Shown piece after piece: positions 45,108-53,959 of a stretch of DNA of 64,000 bases (the stretch's first letter is position 1; every line of letters begins with the position of its first letter). The DNA lies in assembly GCF_030930995.1 (NCBI RefSeq), contig NZ_CP133217.1, forward strand, positions 930,001 to 994,000, in the 5' to 3' direction. Below the pieces are notes generated by a model, which did no database searches, was not told the origin of the DNA, and saw only the letters and a list, made by a program, of their open reading frames with translations. The stretch is from Thiothrix subterranea (GTDB lineage: Bacteria > Pseudomonadota > Gammaproteobacteria > Thiotrichales > Thiotrichaceae). Made by a program: the position numbers and the translations under genes.

Positions 45108-46725
45108 TCATTCTAGCCCGTCGTTGACATCCGCAAACAAATCCGAGCGCAATGGCTTATCCGCAAACCGTTGTTTCCAACATCTTGGCGTAAGGTCTTG
45201 TACCTGAGAAGCGGGATGCTCACTAACGCGCAACAGAACATCCATCAGATAGACATACGGGTTAATGTCATGCAGGCGGCAGGTGGTGATCAGGCTTTGG
45301 ATGATGCCCACGTGTTCCGCGCCGAGTTCTGTCCAGCAGAACAACCAGTTTTTCCTGCCCATGGGGATGGGGCGCAGGGCGCGTTCGATGTGGTTGGTAT
45401 CCATTGGCACGTCGGGATCTTCCAGAAACACGCGCAGTTCGTGTTCGCGGCGGATGACATAACCAAGGGCTTTGGTGAGCGGGTTGGAGGGGATTAAATC
45501 GGCACGTTGTAATCGGGTTTGGCACCATTCAAAGAACTGGTCGACCAACGGCTTGCTGTGGGTGAGGCGGTAGGTACGTTTGGCTTCCCCGTCGAGTTTT
45601 TTCTCGTTAATCCGGGCTTCGTGCTGATAGAGTGCCGCGATGGTGTCCAGTGCCTGACGCACCGCTTGTGGTTCAGCGGTTTCGGCGGCAATGAAGGTGC
45701 GACGGCTGTGTACCCAGCATTGGGCATGGGTAATCTTGTCATTGGCGTTGACGTAACTGGCATAAGCACGGTAACCGTCGCTGAGCAGTGTGCCGCTGAA
45801 CTGTTGGCGAAGGGTCTTTTCAATGTGTTGCCGCCCACGGCTGGCGGAGAAGGTGAAGACGATTTCGTCCTGATCCCCGTACAGCGGCCAGAAGTAGCCT
45901 TGCTTCATCTTGCCGTTGCCTGCGGGGCTGGCTTTGATGGGGGTTTCGTCCATCGCCAGCAGCTTGCTTTGCAGTACGCTGGCGAGTTGCGCTTCGGCAA
46001 TGGGTTTGAGTAGGTCGATGGTGCGTTTCACCGCATTGGTCAGCGTCGTGCGGCTGAGGGTGATCCCCGCTTGGGTCAGGCGTTGGTGCTGGCGGTACAG
46101 GGGCAGGTGATACTGGAACTTGTCGACCAACATCCCCACCAAAAAGCTGACATCGGTGACGCTGCGTTCCAGCACGTTGGCGGGTGCAGGGCTGGGAAGC
46201 GGTGGGTTGCTGAGCGAAGCCGAAGCACTGCCCTTACGTTTGATGACGGGGCGCTCGTATTGCAGGATCAGGTAGCTGGCAGGGCGTTGCGCCACCCGAT
46301 GGGTCACCTGGGTGCCGATCACCTCATACTGGTCAGCCTCTTCCCCTGAAGTTCCGGCGGGGTGAGGTGAATCACCTTGACCGGGACATCGGCGGTAAAG
46401 CGTAACCCGCTGTCATTCACGCAGTCATCGGGGCGCAGCTTGGGGGCTTTGCCGCGTTGGTAGGTGACGGTAATGCTTTCACCCTTGGTGCGGCAACCGG
46501 GGTGGCGGCGGGGGCAAACAACGGCAACTGCGCCACCGGTATCTCAACCGGACGCTTTTCCGATTTGCTGCCAAAGGCATGTTGCCTGAACCACGCTAAT
46601 TGGCGTTTTAATTCGGCTATATCCTGTTTCAGGGCAGCATTTTCCTCACGCAACGCCAGCATTTCCGCCACAATCGGCGGCATGGGAACGCTGGTGTCAG
46701 ACGGGGTGGATGGCTTTAAAATCAT
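45108..46725 (-). pseudogene. tnpC: IS66 transposase TnpC, two frameshifts
   Basis: Three consecutive reading frames together give a full IS66 transposase. Frame 1 (46725 to about 46485) carries the leucine-zipper-like start (MLALREENAALKQDIAELKR). Frame 2 (to about 46340) has the zinc-finger part ITVTYQRGKAPKLRPDDC. Frame 3 (to 45108) holds the catalytic domain (LLAMDETPIKASPAG, LLSDGYRAYASYV, DTNHIERALRPIPMGRKNW). The second shift is a missing G in a run near 46345. Either a decayed gene or sequencing errors. Confidence 0.8.
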
Positions 46726-47096
46726 GGGCTTATTGTACCAGAATGTGGCTGCACAGGATACTGGTAACGCTTGAATTGTCTGGATTTTTGCACCTCAATG
46801 CCTGCTAAAATCAACTGCAAATCCGTCCGGGTCAGTTCGCGCTGCCCGCTAGTTGTCGGCTGCACCCGGTATTGCCCTGCTCCAGGCGTTGGCCTCCATA
46901 AGCAATAGCCGCTGGGTTCAAAATAGAGGATCTTCATCTGGGTTTTACGCAGGTTCACAAACACGAAATAATGCCCACTCAGGGGATTTTGCCCTAACTG
47001 GTTTTTCACCAAAGCGGTCAGCCCCGTAAAGCTTTTGCGCATGTCGGTGGCTTGGGTGCATAGCCAGATGCGGGCGGTGGCTGCGGGGGCAAACAT
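46722..47096 (-). CDS. tnpB: IS66 accessory protein TnpB (Orf2)
   Basis: The 124-residue protein has the TnpB signature: ARIWLCTQATDMRKSFTGLT, HYFVFVNLRKTQMKILYFE and a C-terminal LTRTDLQLILAGIEV. Residues after GYCLW (RPTPGAGQYRV) differ from the family pattern in a way that could reflect a compensated local frame change. It overlaps tnpC by four bases and tnpA by one. Confidence 0.88.
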   Translation of the reverse strand: MFAPAATARIWLCTQATDMRKSFTGLTALVKNQLGQNPLSGHYFVFVNLRKTQMKILYFEPSGYCLWRPTPGAGQYRVQPTTSGQRELTRTDLQLILAGIEVQKSRQFKRYQYPVQPHSGTISP

Positions 47097-47386
47097 CAGC
47101 GTTGGCTCAGGCGTAGTTCAACACCATTCCCCAAACTCAGCACAATGTGCCAGCCTTGCCCCAGCGCGGCATGACCCGCCGATAATGCTCCCAAGTCGAT
47201 GAAGGTATTGGCGGAAACGGCTGGTTCCTCCACGCCATCTGCGGAGCGTAGACGCTGCCGCCATTGGCAAAAACTGGCGTAACCGATACTGTGCTGTTCA
47301 CAAAATGCCGGGGCGGATAAGCCGCTGGCTTGCCATTGGCTGATGAGGGTTTGCCATTCGCTGGCACGGCGGTGAGGGCGTTTCAT
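47096..47386 (-). CDS. tnpA: IS66 protein TnpA (Orf1)
   Basis: The 96-residue helix-turn-helix protein (WQTLISQWQASGLSAPAFCE, YASFCQWRQRLRS) is the first gene of the IS66 operon. Its start lies 85 bases inside the right end of the element; tnpB begins at its stop. Confidence 0.88.
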   Translation of the reverse strand: MKRPHRRASEWQTLISQWQASGLSAPAFCEQHSIGYASFCQWRQRLRSADGVEEPAVSANTFIDLGALSAGHAALGQGWHIVLSLGNGVELRLSQR

Positions 47387-47429
47387 TGAGGTTTCCTTCG
47401 GTTGTTCAGGTTGGAAACCAGTTTAGGGC

Positions 47430-48836
47430 GTGGAAATCGCGAGGGCTAGACGTGCTGAAATGGCCGCTTACAGCCAAAATGATTTATATTTTTCACTGAA
47501 AAATGTAAATATCAGAAAAGGATCTGAGAGAGAACAAGCTGTATTTGACTTCTTTGAAATATCTTTGCCTACTATTTTTATAGAAGAGGAAAAGCCCTCA
47601 GTGTCTCAGAAGGAGGGACAATACTCTTTATTTTTACATCAGCGTTCCGCATCTCGAAAAGTAAATGACTTACTTAAAAGTAATACAAAAAGAGTTGTAT
47701 TACATATGCCTACGGGGTCAGGAAAAACACGTACAGCAATGAGTATAATTGCCGATCACTTGCGAAAAACCGAACCTACATTAGTTATTTGGTTAGCTCA
47801 TAGTGAAGAGCTATGTGAACAAGCAGCTTCAGAATTTGAAAAAGCATGGAGCTGTTTAGGCAATCGATCAGTAGGTATTTTCAGATATTGGGGAGATCGC
47901 TCTCTTAATCTTAATGATGTAAAAGATGGAATTCTTATTGGTGGATTATCTAAAGTATATAGCACAACAAAAAATAGTTTAAACTTTATTATTACTTTAT
48001 CTAGCCGAACATCATTAGTTGTTATTGATGAAGCCCATTCAGCAATTGCAGAAACCTATAAATTAGTCCTAGATGCATTAGTTATTATGCGGCATCCTAA
48101 TCCGGCGCTCTTAGGTTTGACTGCAACTCCGGGAAGAACATGGGCAGATATACATGTAGACGAACAACTATCAAACTTCTTTTCAAAACAGAAAGTTACA
48201 TTGAAAATTGAAGGATATATAAATCCTGTTGATTATTTAGTTGAAGAAAAATACTTAGCGAAAGCAGTTTACAAACCTCTTTTTTATGAGAGTGGAACTA
48301 ATTTTAATGATAGTGATCTAAGAAAAATTCAAGAAAACTTTGATGTGCCGGATAATATTTTAGATCGATTAGCTGAAGATGAAAAGCGAAATTTAGCAAT
48401 TGTTTCTTCAATTGAGAATTTAGTAAAAAGTCATCAGCGAATTATTGTGTTTTCAACAACAGTGAAGCATTCTGATCTTTTAGCTGCAATTTTACAGTTA
48501 AGAGGGCATAGGGCTTACTCAATTACTGGAAAAACAGATGCGAACTTAAGAAAAAATATCATAAATAAGTTCAAAGAAAAAAATGATGACACACAAATTA
48601 TTTGCAATTTTGGTGTATTGACCACTGGATTTGATGTACCTAAGATTAGTGCCGCACTAATTGCAAGACCAACTAAATCACTTGTTCTATACAGTCAAAT
48701 GGTAGGAAGAGCGATAAGAGGAGAAAAAGCGGGTGGCAATGAAATGGCTGAAATCATAACTGTAATAGACCATAGTTTACCGGGGTTCGGTAGTGTTGCC
48801 GAAGCATTTAATAATTGGGAAGATATTTGGGCTTAA
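47430..48836 (+). CDS. SF2 DEAD/DEAH helicase of phosphorothioation restriction, 5'-truncated by IS66
   Basis: Restriction-type helicase with Walker A MPTGSGKTRTA, DEAH-type VVIDEAHSAI, motif III GLTATPGRTW and motif VI SQMVGRAIRG. It resembles the family named DNA phosphorothioation system restriction enzyme (TIGR04095, from memory). The first 13 codons, from GTG 47430 (or ATG 47460), come from the IS66 end; original sequence starts at YSQNDLYF. The native N-terminus is at 44843-45099, so the ancestral protein had about 540 residues. All helicase motifs survive, so a truncated enzyme might be made from the IS-supplied start. Confidence 0.8.
   Translation: MEIARARRAEMAAYSQNDLYFSLKNVNIRKGSEREQAVFDFFEISLPTIFIEEEKPSVSQKEGQYSLFLHQRSASRKVNDLLKSNTKRVVLHMPTGSGKTRTAMSIIADHLRKTEPTLVIWLAHSEELCEQAASEFEKAWSCLGNRSVGIFRYWGDRSLNLNDVKDGILIGGLSKVYSTTKNSLNFIITLSSRTSLVVIDEAHSAIAETYKLVLDALVIMRHPNPALLGLTATPGRTWADIHVDEQLSNFFSKQKVTLKIEGYINPVDYLVEEKYLAKAVYKPLFYESGTNFNDSDLRKIQENFDVPDNILDRLAEDEKRNLAIVSSIENLVKSHQRIIVFSTTVKHSDLLAAILQLRGHRAYSITGKTDANLRKNIINKFKEKNDDTQIICNFGVLTTGFDVPKISAALIARPTKSLVLYSQMVGRAIRGEKAGGNEMAEIITVIDHSLPGFGSVAEAFNNWEDIWA
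47472..47479. repeat. Target-site duplication, right copy (AGCCAAAA)
   Basis: This copy directly follows the IS66 right end and lies inside the helicase frame. See the left copy at 45092-45099. Confidence 0.92.
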
Positions 48837-48838
48837 AT

Positions 48839-50641
48839 ATGGAAAATACTCACGACATAGTTCCTACACACCTTGTTGTCAATGCCATGCGTGACAACGG
48901 ATACAAGAATGCGGCATATGCGATTGCTGAATTGATGGATAACTCTATTCAAGCAGGAGCAACAATCGTTGAGCTTTTATGTGGTGAACGAATAGAACAG
49001 TTAAAACAGCGTGCAAGAGCACGTATAAGCGAAATAGCAGTGTTAGACAACGGTCACGGAATGACTTCTGATGTGTTACAAATGGCTCTCCAATTTGGTA
49101 ATGGAACACGTTTAAATGATTTCAGTGGTATTGGACGATTTGGTATGGGATTACCAAATTCATCAATATCTCAAGCACGAAGAGTAGAAGTTTGGAGTTG
49201 GAGAAATGGTTCTGAAAATGCAATCTATAGCTATCTTGATATAGATGAAATTGAGAAATCACAATTAAAATCCGTGCCAACACCTATTATTAAGGAAATA
49301 CCAGATATATGGAAAGAAGTCGGTTCTAATTTTGGAATGACGGGAACGCTTGTTGTTTGGAGGAACATAGACAAAATTATGTGGCGTACTGCCAGCTCTA
49401 TTATTGATAATTCAGAATTAATTATTGGACGAATGTATCGCTATTTTTTAGTCGATGACTCAGTGGTAATCAAGCTTAAATCATTTGACATGAGTGCGAT
49501 GCCAATGCTTCGCCAAGTATCATCTCGTAACGCATTACCAAATGATCCTTTATATTTATTTGCTAAAACATCATGTCCAGAACCATTTGATAACGAACCA
49601 ATGTTTGAAAATGGTGATTTTAAAAACACAGAGTTTGAAATTAACTTCAATGATAGCCGTCATATTGTTACAGTAAAGTTTGCTTATGCTAAAGAATTAG
49701 CACGATCAGGTCATAATCCTGGTGCACGCCCTTATGGCAAACATGCTGCAAAAAATCTGGGCGTATCTATTGTGCGAGCAAATCGTGAACTTGATTTAGA
49801 TACATCTTGGTCTGATCCCTCAGATCCCCGTGATCGTTGGTGGGGAGTAGAAGTGAATTTTCCACCAGCATTAGATGATTTGTTTGGTGTAACTAATAAC
49901 AAACAATCAGCTCGTAATTTTTCTGAATTAGCCAAAGTTGATTTAGAGTCTTTACTTGAAGATGGTCAAACAATTGCTTCAGCAAAAGAATACTTAGATG
50001 AAAATGAAGATCCTAGATTGCCATTAATAGAGTTGGCTCAGCATATACGGAAAAATATTAGTACAATTCGTCGGTTAATTAAAGCACAAACAACGACCAA
50101 CGAATCTAAAAAGAGACATGACTCGCCTCATTCAGAAGAAAAAGGCACTGAAGCAACCCGTAAACGTCAGAACGAAGGCTATGAAGGAAAAAGTGACACT
50201 CAAGAAAAAACACTACCTCCTGATGTGCGTGAAAAAGAAATTGCTGATGTACTTACAGAAGCAGGGGCAACGACAGAAGCAGCTAAAATCTTAGCAGCTA
50301 GAACGGTCAAACAAAATTTAAAATATACTTTTGTTAAATCAAATTTAAGTACGCCTGCTTTTTTCGATGTTCAATCTCGTGGTGGCGCAATCATATTGTC
50401 ATTGAATGTTGATCATCCTGCATACAATCATCTTATTGAATTATTACAGGATGACATTGATGAGGCTAATGAATCCGTATTGCGTACTCGATTAATGAAA
50501 GCTCGTGAGGGGCTAGAATTACTACTGATGGCATGGGCGCGTTATGAAGATGAACAACCTGATGGTCAAAGAAGAACTAAGGCTCAAGAGGCACGTTGGG
50601 ATTGGGGACGCATGGCTAGAGAATTTCTTGTTGATGAATGA
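48839..50641 (+). CDS. GHKL (HSP90/MORC-like) ATPase of the defence island
   Basis: The 600-residue protein has a Bergerat ATP fold: N box AIAELMDNSIQAG, G1 VLDNGHGM, and G2 FSGIGRFGMGLPNSS. Such ATPases clamp DNA or partner proteins (MORC, MutL, Hsp90). The last about 104 residues form a domain also present in the next gene (PAFFDVQSRG to EQPDGQRRTKAQEARWDWGR). I chose ATG 48839, just after the helicase stop at 48836; ATG 48815 would overlap it. Position suggests it belongs to the phosphorothioate-linked restriction set, possibly an SspFGH-type component; I cannot verify which. Confidence 0.7.
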   Translation: MENTHDIVPTHLVVNAMRDNGYKNAAYAIAELMDNSIQAGATIVELLCGERIEQLKQRARARISEIAVLDNGHGMTSDVLQMALQFGNGTRLNDFSGIGRFGMGLPNSSISQARRVEVWSWRNGSENAIYSYLDIDEIEKSQLKSVPTPIIKEIPDIWKEVGSNFGMTGTLVVWRNIDKIMWRTASSIIDNSELIIGRMYRYFLVDDSVVIKLKSFDMSAMPMLRQVSSRNALPNDPLYLFAKTSCPEPFDNEPMFENGDFKNTEFEINFNDSRHIVTVKFAYAKELARSGHNPGARPYGKHAAKNLGVSIVRANRELDLDTSWSDPSDPRDRWWGVEVNFPPALDDLFGVTNNKQSARNFSELAKVDLESLLEDGQTIASAKEYLDENEDPRLPLIELAQHIRKNISTIRRLIKAQTTTNESKKRHDSPHSEEKGTEATRKRQNEGYEGKSDTQEKTLPPDVREKEIADVLTEAGATTEAAKILAARTVKQNLKYTFVKSNLSTPAFFDVQSRGGAIILSLNVDHPAYNHLIELLQDDIDEANESVLRTRLMKAREGLELLLMAWARYEDEQPDGQRRTKAQEARWDWGRMAREFLVDE

Positions 50642-50656
50642 TTTAGAGATTGGCAG

Positions 50657-51313
50657 ATGTACTTGAAAGAAGAGTGGCACGTAAGGAAAATTATATTGGA
50701 AGCTGCTTTAGATGTGCTTTCTGATGGGCAGAACTATACTGCTCGTCAGATTATTTCTCAATTAGAAAAGAAAAACATTAATGCACCAAAGAAGCTTGTA
50801 AATAGCGTATTATTTAGTGAAGGTCGTCGTTATGTAACTTACAACAAATCTTCATTTTTTTATCAATTAAAATCAGTTGACGAGTCTGAAATAGAACAGA
50901 GTGAAAATATTATTGGAACTTCTTTTGTGGAAGTTATTGGCAATAACTGCGATGCAATTAAAGCCAAATATATAGGGAGAAATGACGAGTTTGTTTTTAC
51001 TAGTAAGACATCTACAAGTCCAGCTTTTTTTGATGTTTATGCGAAAGGAAAAACTATTGAAATCTCTTTCAATGAAAACCATCCGTTGTTTCCCGATTTA
51101 AATAAGTTGCTATTTTCTTTAATGGGGAATGAAAATCATGAAAGCCATCTCATGGCGCGTAAAACTATTGAGTTAATAATTTTAGCTTGGGCTAAACATG
51201 AAAGCGAACAGCCGGAAGGAATGAGAAAAAATAAAACAGAAGAGGCAAGAATAGATTGGGGTAGAAATGCTAGAGATATTCTTTTGAGCGAATTAATACA
51301 AGATGTTGAGTAA
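50657..51313 (+). CDS. Winged-helix protein sharing its C-terminal domain with the GHKL ATPase
   Basis: The 218-residue product starts with a winged-helix-like domain (IILEAALDVLSDGQNYTARQ, LEKKNINAPKKLVNSVL, EGRRYVTYNKSSFFYQL), similar in layout to HARE-HTH. From about residue 111 it carries the same domain as the preceding ATPase C-terminus: PAFFDVYAKGKTIEISFNEN, then EQPEGMRKNKTEEARIDWGR. I do not know a name for this shared domain. It lies 15 bases after the ATPase gene, so both proteins probably act together. Confidence 0.6.
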   Translation: MYLKEEWHVRKIILEAALDVLSDGQNYTARQIISQLEKKNINAPKKLVNSVLFSEGRRYVTYNKSSFFYQLKSVDESEIEQSENIIGTSFVEVIGNNCDAIKAKYIGRNDEFVFTSKTSTSPAFFDVYAKGKTIEISFNENHPLFPDLNKLLFSLMGNENHESHLMARKTIELIILAWAKHESEQPEGMRKNKTEEARIDWGRNARDILLSELIQDVE

Positions 51314-51319
51314 CTATCT

Positions 51320-53896
51320 ATGATGGGGAAAATAATAGGAAATGATGTTTATATTTCTATCGTCTCCGTAGATAAATTAAATAGTTTTCATAAACATATA
51401 TTTGAGCGATATTTCCATGATTTGAGCGAAGATGTTAAGCTGAAAATCAATGTAATTCGTGTTAATAGCTATGATAAAGACATTTCATTCTTAGAGTATG
51501 AAAATTTAAGTGAGGAAGCATTTCCAAAACTTTTTACCTCAATTCGAGCTGGTAATGATTTCCCATATCCGCGTAAGACTGACTATAGTTGTAGTAACAA
51601 TCCCCCCATCCTCCACCGCAAAGAACTCCTCCTTCCCCCCGATCACCCCGACATTCCCAAATTCGCCGCGCTGACCAAGCAGCTCGAAGATGCTGGACTG
51701 TTCAAAGACTCCCGCAAAATCGGCTATAAAAAACAATGGGAAGAACGCCTCCGCAATGCAGGCTACAAAGTCGTCGATCACAAGCTGGTTAAACTCGATG
51801 GAAGTGAAATAGCACCACCCGAAACCACCGAAAAGACTTCCAACGTCGAGCGCCACCGCACCGCGCTAACCCGCTACGCCCTCTCCAAACCCATGCAACT
51901 TCTCGCCAAGCATGACTTTCTGGAAGGCAAACACACCATTTTCGACTATGGCTGCGGCAAAGGCAGCGATGTCGACATCCTGCGCCAAAACAACCTCACC
52001 GCCAACGGCTGGGATCCGCATTTCTGCCCCGACAACGCCAAACACACCGCCGATATTGTCAACCTCGGTTTCGTCATCAACGTGATCGAAGACAAAACCG
52101 AACGCATGGAAGCCGTGTTAGGCGCATACCAACTCTGCACCCAATTCCTGTGCGCGGCGGTCATGCTCGGCGAACAATCCTCCGAACGTGGGCGTTTGTT
52201 CCGTGATGGCGTACTCACCAGCCGCAACACCTTCCAACGCTATTACTCCCAAGAAGAATTCCGCGAATACCTGCGCCAAGTACTCGATGAAGACCCAGTA
52301 GCCGTCGGCCCCGGCGTATTTTTCGTATTCAAAGACAAAGACGCAGAACAAGCATTTCTGGAACGCCGCTACCGCAACCGCGCTACCGCCAACCGCCTGA
52401 TCAGCCAATTACCCAAAGTGCCGAAAGCCCCCAAAGCCGAACGCGCCGCCCGCCTCACCAAAGCCGACAAAGAACGCGCCTTCTACGAACAACACGCAGC
52501 TTTATTGGATGCACTCTGGCTACGCTGGCTAGAACTGGGCAGACCGCCCCAAGACGACGAATTCCCCGACCTTGCCGCCAGCAAAGAACTATTCGGCACA
52601 ACACAACGCGCCTTGAAATTCCTGCAACGCTTCCACGGTGATGAACTGCTGAAACTCGCCTTCGACAGCCGCCGCGATGACCTCACGGTGTACTTTGCGA
52701 TGCGCCGTTTCGACCAGCAACGCATCTACCGCCATTTGCCGGAAAGCCTCAAGCGCGATGTCAAAGCCTTCTTCCAAAACTACCCACACGCCCAAACCGA
52801 CGGCGAACGCCTGTTATTCTCAGCAGGCAACCCCGCGTTGCTGCGCCAAATGTGCCAACAAGCCGCCGCGCAAGGCTACGGCTATCTCGATGAAGAAGGC
52901 GCGTTCACCTTCCACACCGCGCAAGTCGTGGCATTGCCGCCGATTTTACGGGTCTACATCGGTTGCGCCACCTTCGTTTTCGGTGACGTGACCTCCGCCG
53001 ATTTGCTGAAAATCCACGCCGAATCCGGCAAGTTGTCGCTGATGAAATACGATGACTTCGAGGAATCGCCCCTGCCGCGCTTGCTAGAACGCATCAAAAT
53101 CAGCCTAGTCAACCAGCGTTTCGAGTATTACAAATACGGCGACACCTACACCCCGCCTTACCTGTACCGGAAAGCGCGTTTCCTCACCCCCGATTTCCCG
53201 CACTACGCCGAACAACTCGCCTTTGACCAGGTGCTGGCAACCCACCCTGAATTTGCCTTAGACGGTTACGGAATGCCCCCCGAACAATTCGATGCCACCT
53301 TGCAGCGTTTACGCTTGGCAATCGTGGGCTTTGAACTGCAACCCGCGCAACACACCCCCGCGTTGAATGACCCCTGCGGTCAATACCACACCTTCCGCGA
53401 TTTCATCGAATGCGGCGCAACCCAAGCCAACACCGGCTTACCCAACCTGCCCAAACAGCCTGACACCTATAACGCACTCGCCGCGCTTGCCCTGCACATT
53501 ATCGACCCAGTAATGGATTACTTTGGCGGCATCGAACTCACCTACGGCTTCTGCTCCCCCGAACTCGCCAAACACATCAAGGGCAGCATCGACCCCAAAC
53601 GCGACCAACACGCCGCCCATGAAGTGAATACCCGTGGCAACCTGATCTGCGAACGCAAGGGTGCGGCCTGTGATTTCATCGTCCCCGACGAAAACATGCT
53701 GGAAGTCGCGCAATGGATCGTGCAAAACACCCCGTTTGACCGCCTGTATTTCTACGGCAACGACAAACCGCTACACGTCAGCTACGGCGATGAACACAAC
53801 CGTGCCATAGTGCTGATGTTACCGGGAAAAAGCGGGCGGCTCGTGCCGAAAGTGGTGACGGCGGAAAGATTCGCCGCGATGACGACAGAAGTTTAG
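51320..53896 (+). CDS. DNA phosphorothioation-associated putative methyltransferase, chimeric
   Basis: The 858-residue protein contains the core of TIGR04096-type proteins (named from memory): ERHRTALTRYALSKPMQLLA, a SAM-binding TIFDYGCGKGSDVDILRQN and ADIVNLGFVINVIEDKTERM. A domain of about 110 residues is duplicated, once at the N-terminus (ISFLEYENLSEEAFPKL to NPPILHRKELLLPP) and once after residue 550 (LSLMKYDDFEESPLPRL to PPYLYRKARFLTP). The C-terminus (HAAHE, GAACDF, LHVSYG) resembles an M15-type peptidase fold. Bases 51320-51600 are AT-rich like the operon; the rest is GC-rich like the chromosome. Confidence 0.8.
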   Translation: MMGKIIGNDVYISIVSVDKLNSFHKHIFERYFHDLSEDVKLKINVIRVNSYDKDISFLEYENLSEEAFPKLFTSIRAGNDFPYPRKTDYSCSNNPPILHRKELLLPPDHPDIPKFAALTKQLEDAGLFKDSRKIGYKKQWEERLRNAGYKVVDHKLVKLDGSEIAPPETTEKTSNVERHRTALTRYALSKPMQLLAKHDFLEGKHTIFDYGCGKGSDVDILRQNNLTANGWDPHFCPDNAKHTADIVNLGFVINVIEDKTERMEAVLGAYQLCTQFLCAAVMLGEQSSERGRLFRDGVLTSRNTFQRYYSQEEFREYLRQVLDEDPVAVGPGVFFVFKDKDAEQAFLERRYRNRATANRLISQLPKVPKAPKAERAARLTKADKERAFYEQHAALLDALWLRWLELGRPPQDDEFPDLAASKELFGTTQRALKFLQRFHGDELLKLAFDSRRDDLTVYFAMRRFDQQRIYRHLPESLKRDVKAFFQNYPHAQTDGERLLFSAGNPALLRQMCQQAAAQGYGYLDEEGAFTFHTAQVVALPPILRVYIGCATFVFGDVTSADLLKIHAESGKLSLMKYDDFEESPLPRLLERIKISLVNQRFEYYKYGDTYTPPYLYRKARFLTPDFPHYAEQLAFDQVLATHPEFALDGYGMPPEQFDATLQRLRLAIVGFELQPAQHTPALNDPCGQYHTFRDFIECGATQANTGLPNLPKQPDTYNALAALALHIIDPVMDYFGGIELTYGFCSPELAKHIKGSIDPKRDQHAAHEVNTRGNLICERKGAACDFIVPDENMLEVAQWIVQNTPFDRLYFYGNDKPLHVSYGDEHNRAIVLMLPGKSGRLVPKVVTAERFAAMTTEV

Positions 53897-53959
53897 TCTA
53901 AGCAATTAACGCCGTAAGAGACTTGCCAGACCACTACAAATGGTTGTATATATGACACC

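Larger units (their letters stand above)
45100..47471 (-). mobile_element. IS66-family insertion sequence, 2372 bp
   Basis: The ends are imperfect inverted repeats, GTAAACGGTCATTCTAGCCC at 45100 and, read inward from 47471, GTAAGCGGCCATTTCAGCAC. An 8-bp duplication AGCCAAAA flanks both. Inside are tnpA, tnpB and tnpC on the minus strand in the standard IS66 order with overlapping starts and stops. It is GC-rich against AT-rich surroundings. The insertion interrupts the helicase gene of the phosphorothioation island. The frameshifted tnpC suggests it can no longer transpose by itself. Confidence 0.95.

Noticed and set aside
45519-46013. 164-codon frame antisense to the IS66 transposase
   Set aside because: It mirrors the transposase catalytic domain; no independent evidence.
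37240-53896. Classical DndABCDE plus DptFGH locus
   Set aside because: No DndB, DndD or DndE-like gene is seen and the sulfurtransferase is about half the length of DndC; only the associated restriction and methyltransferase families overlap.
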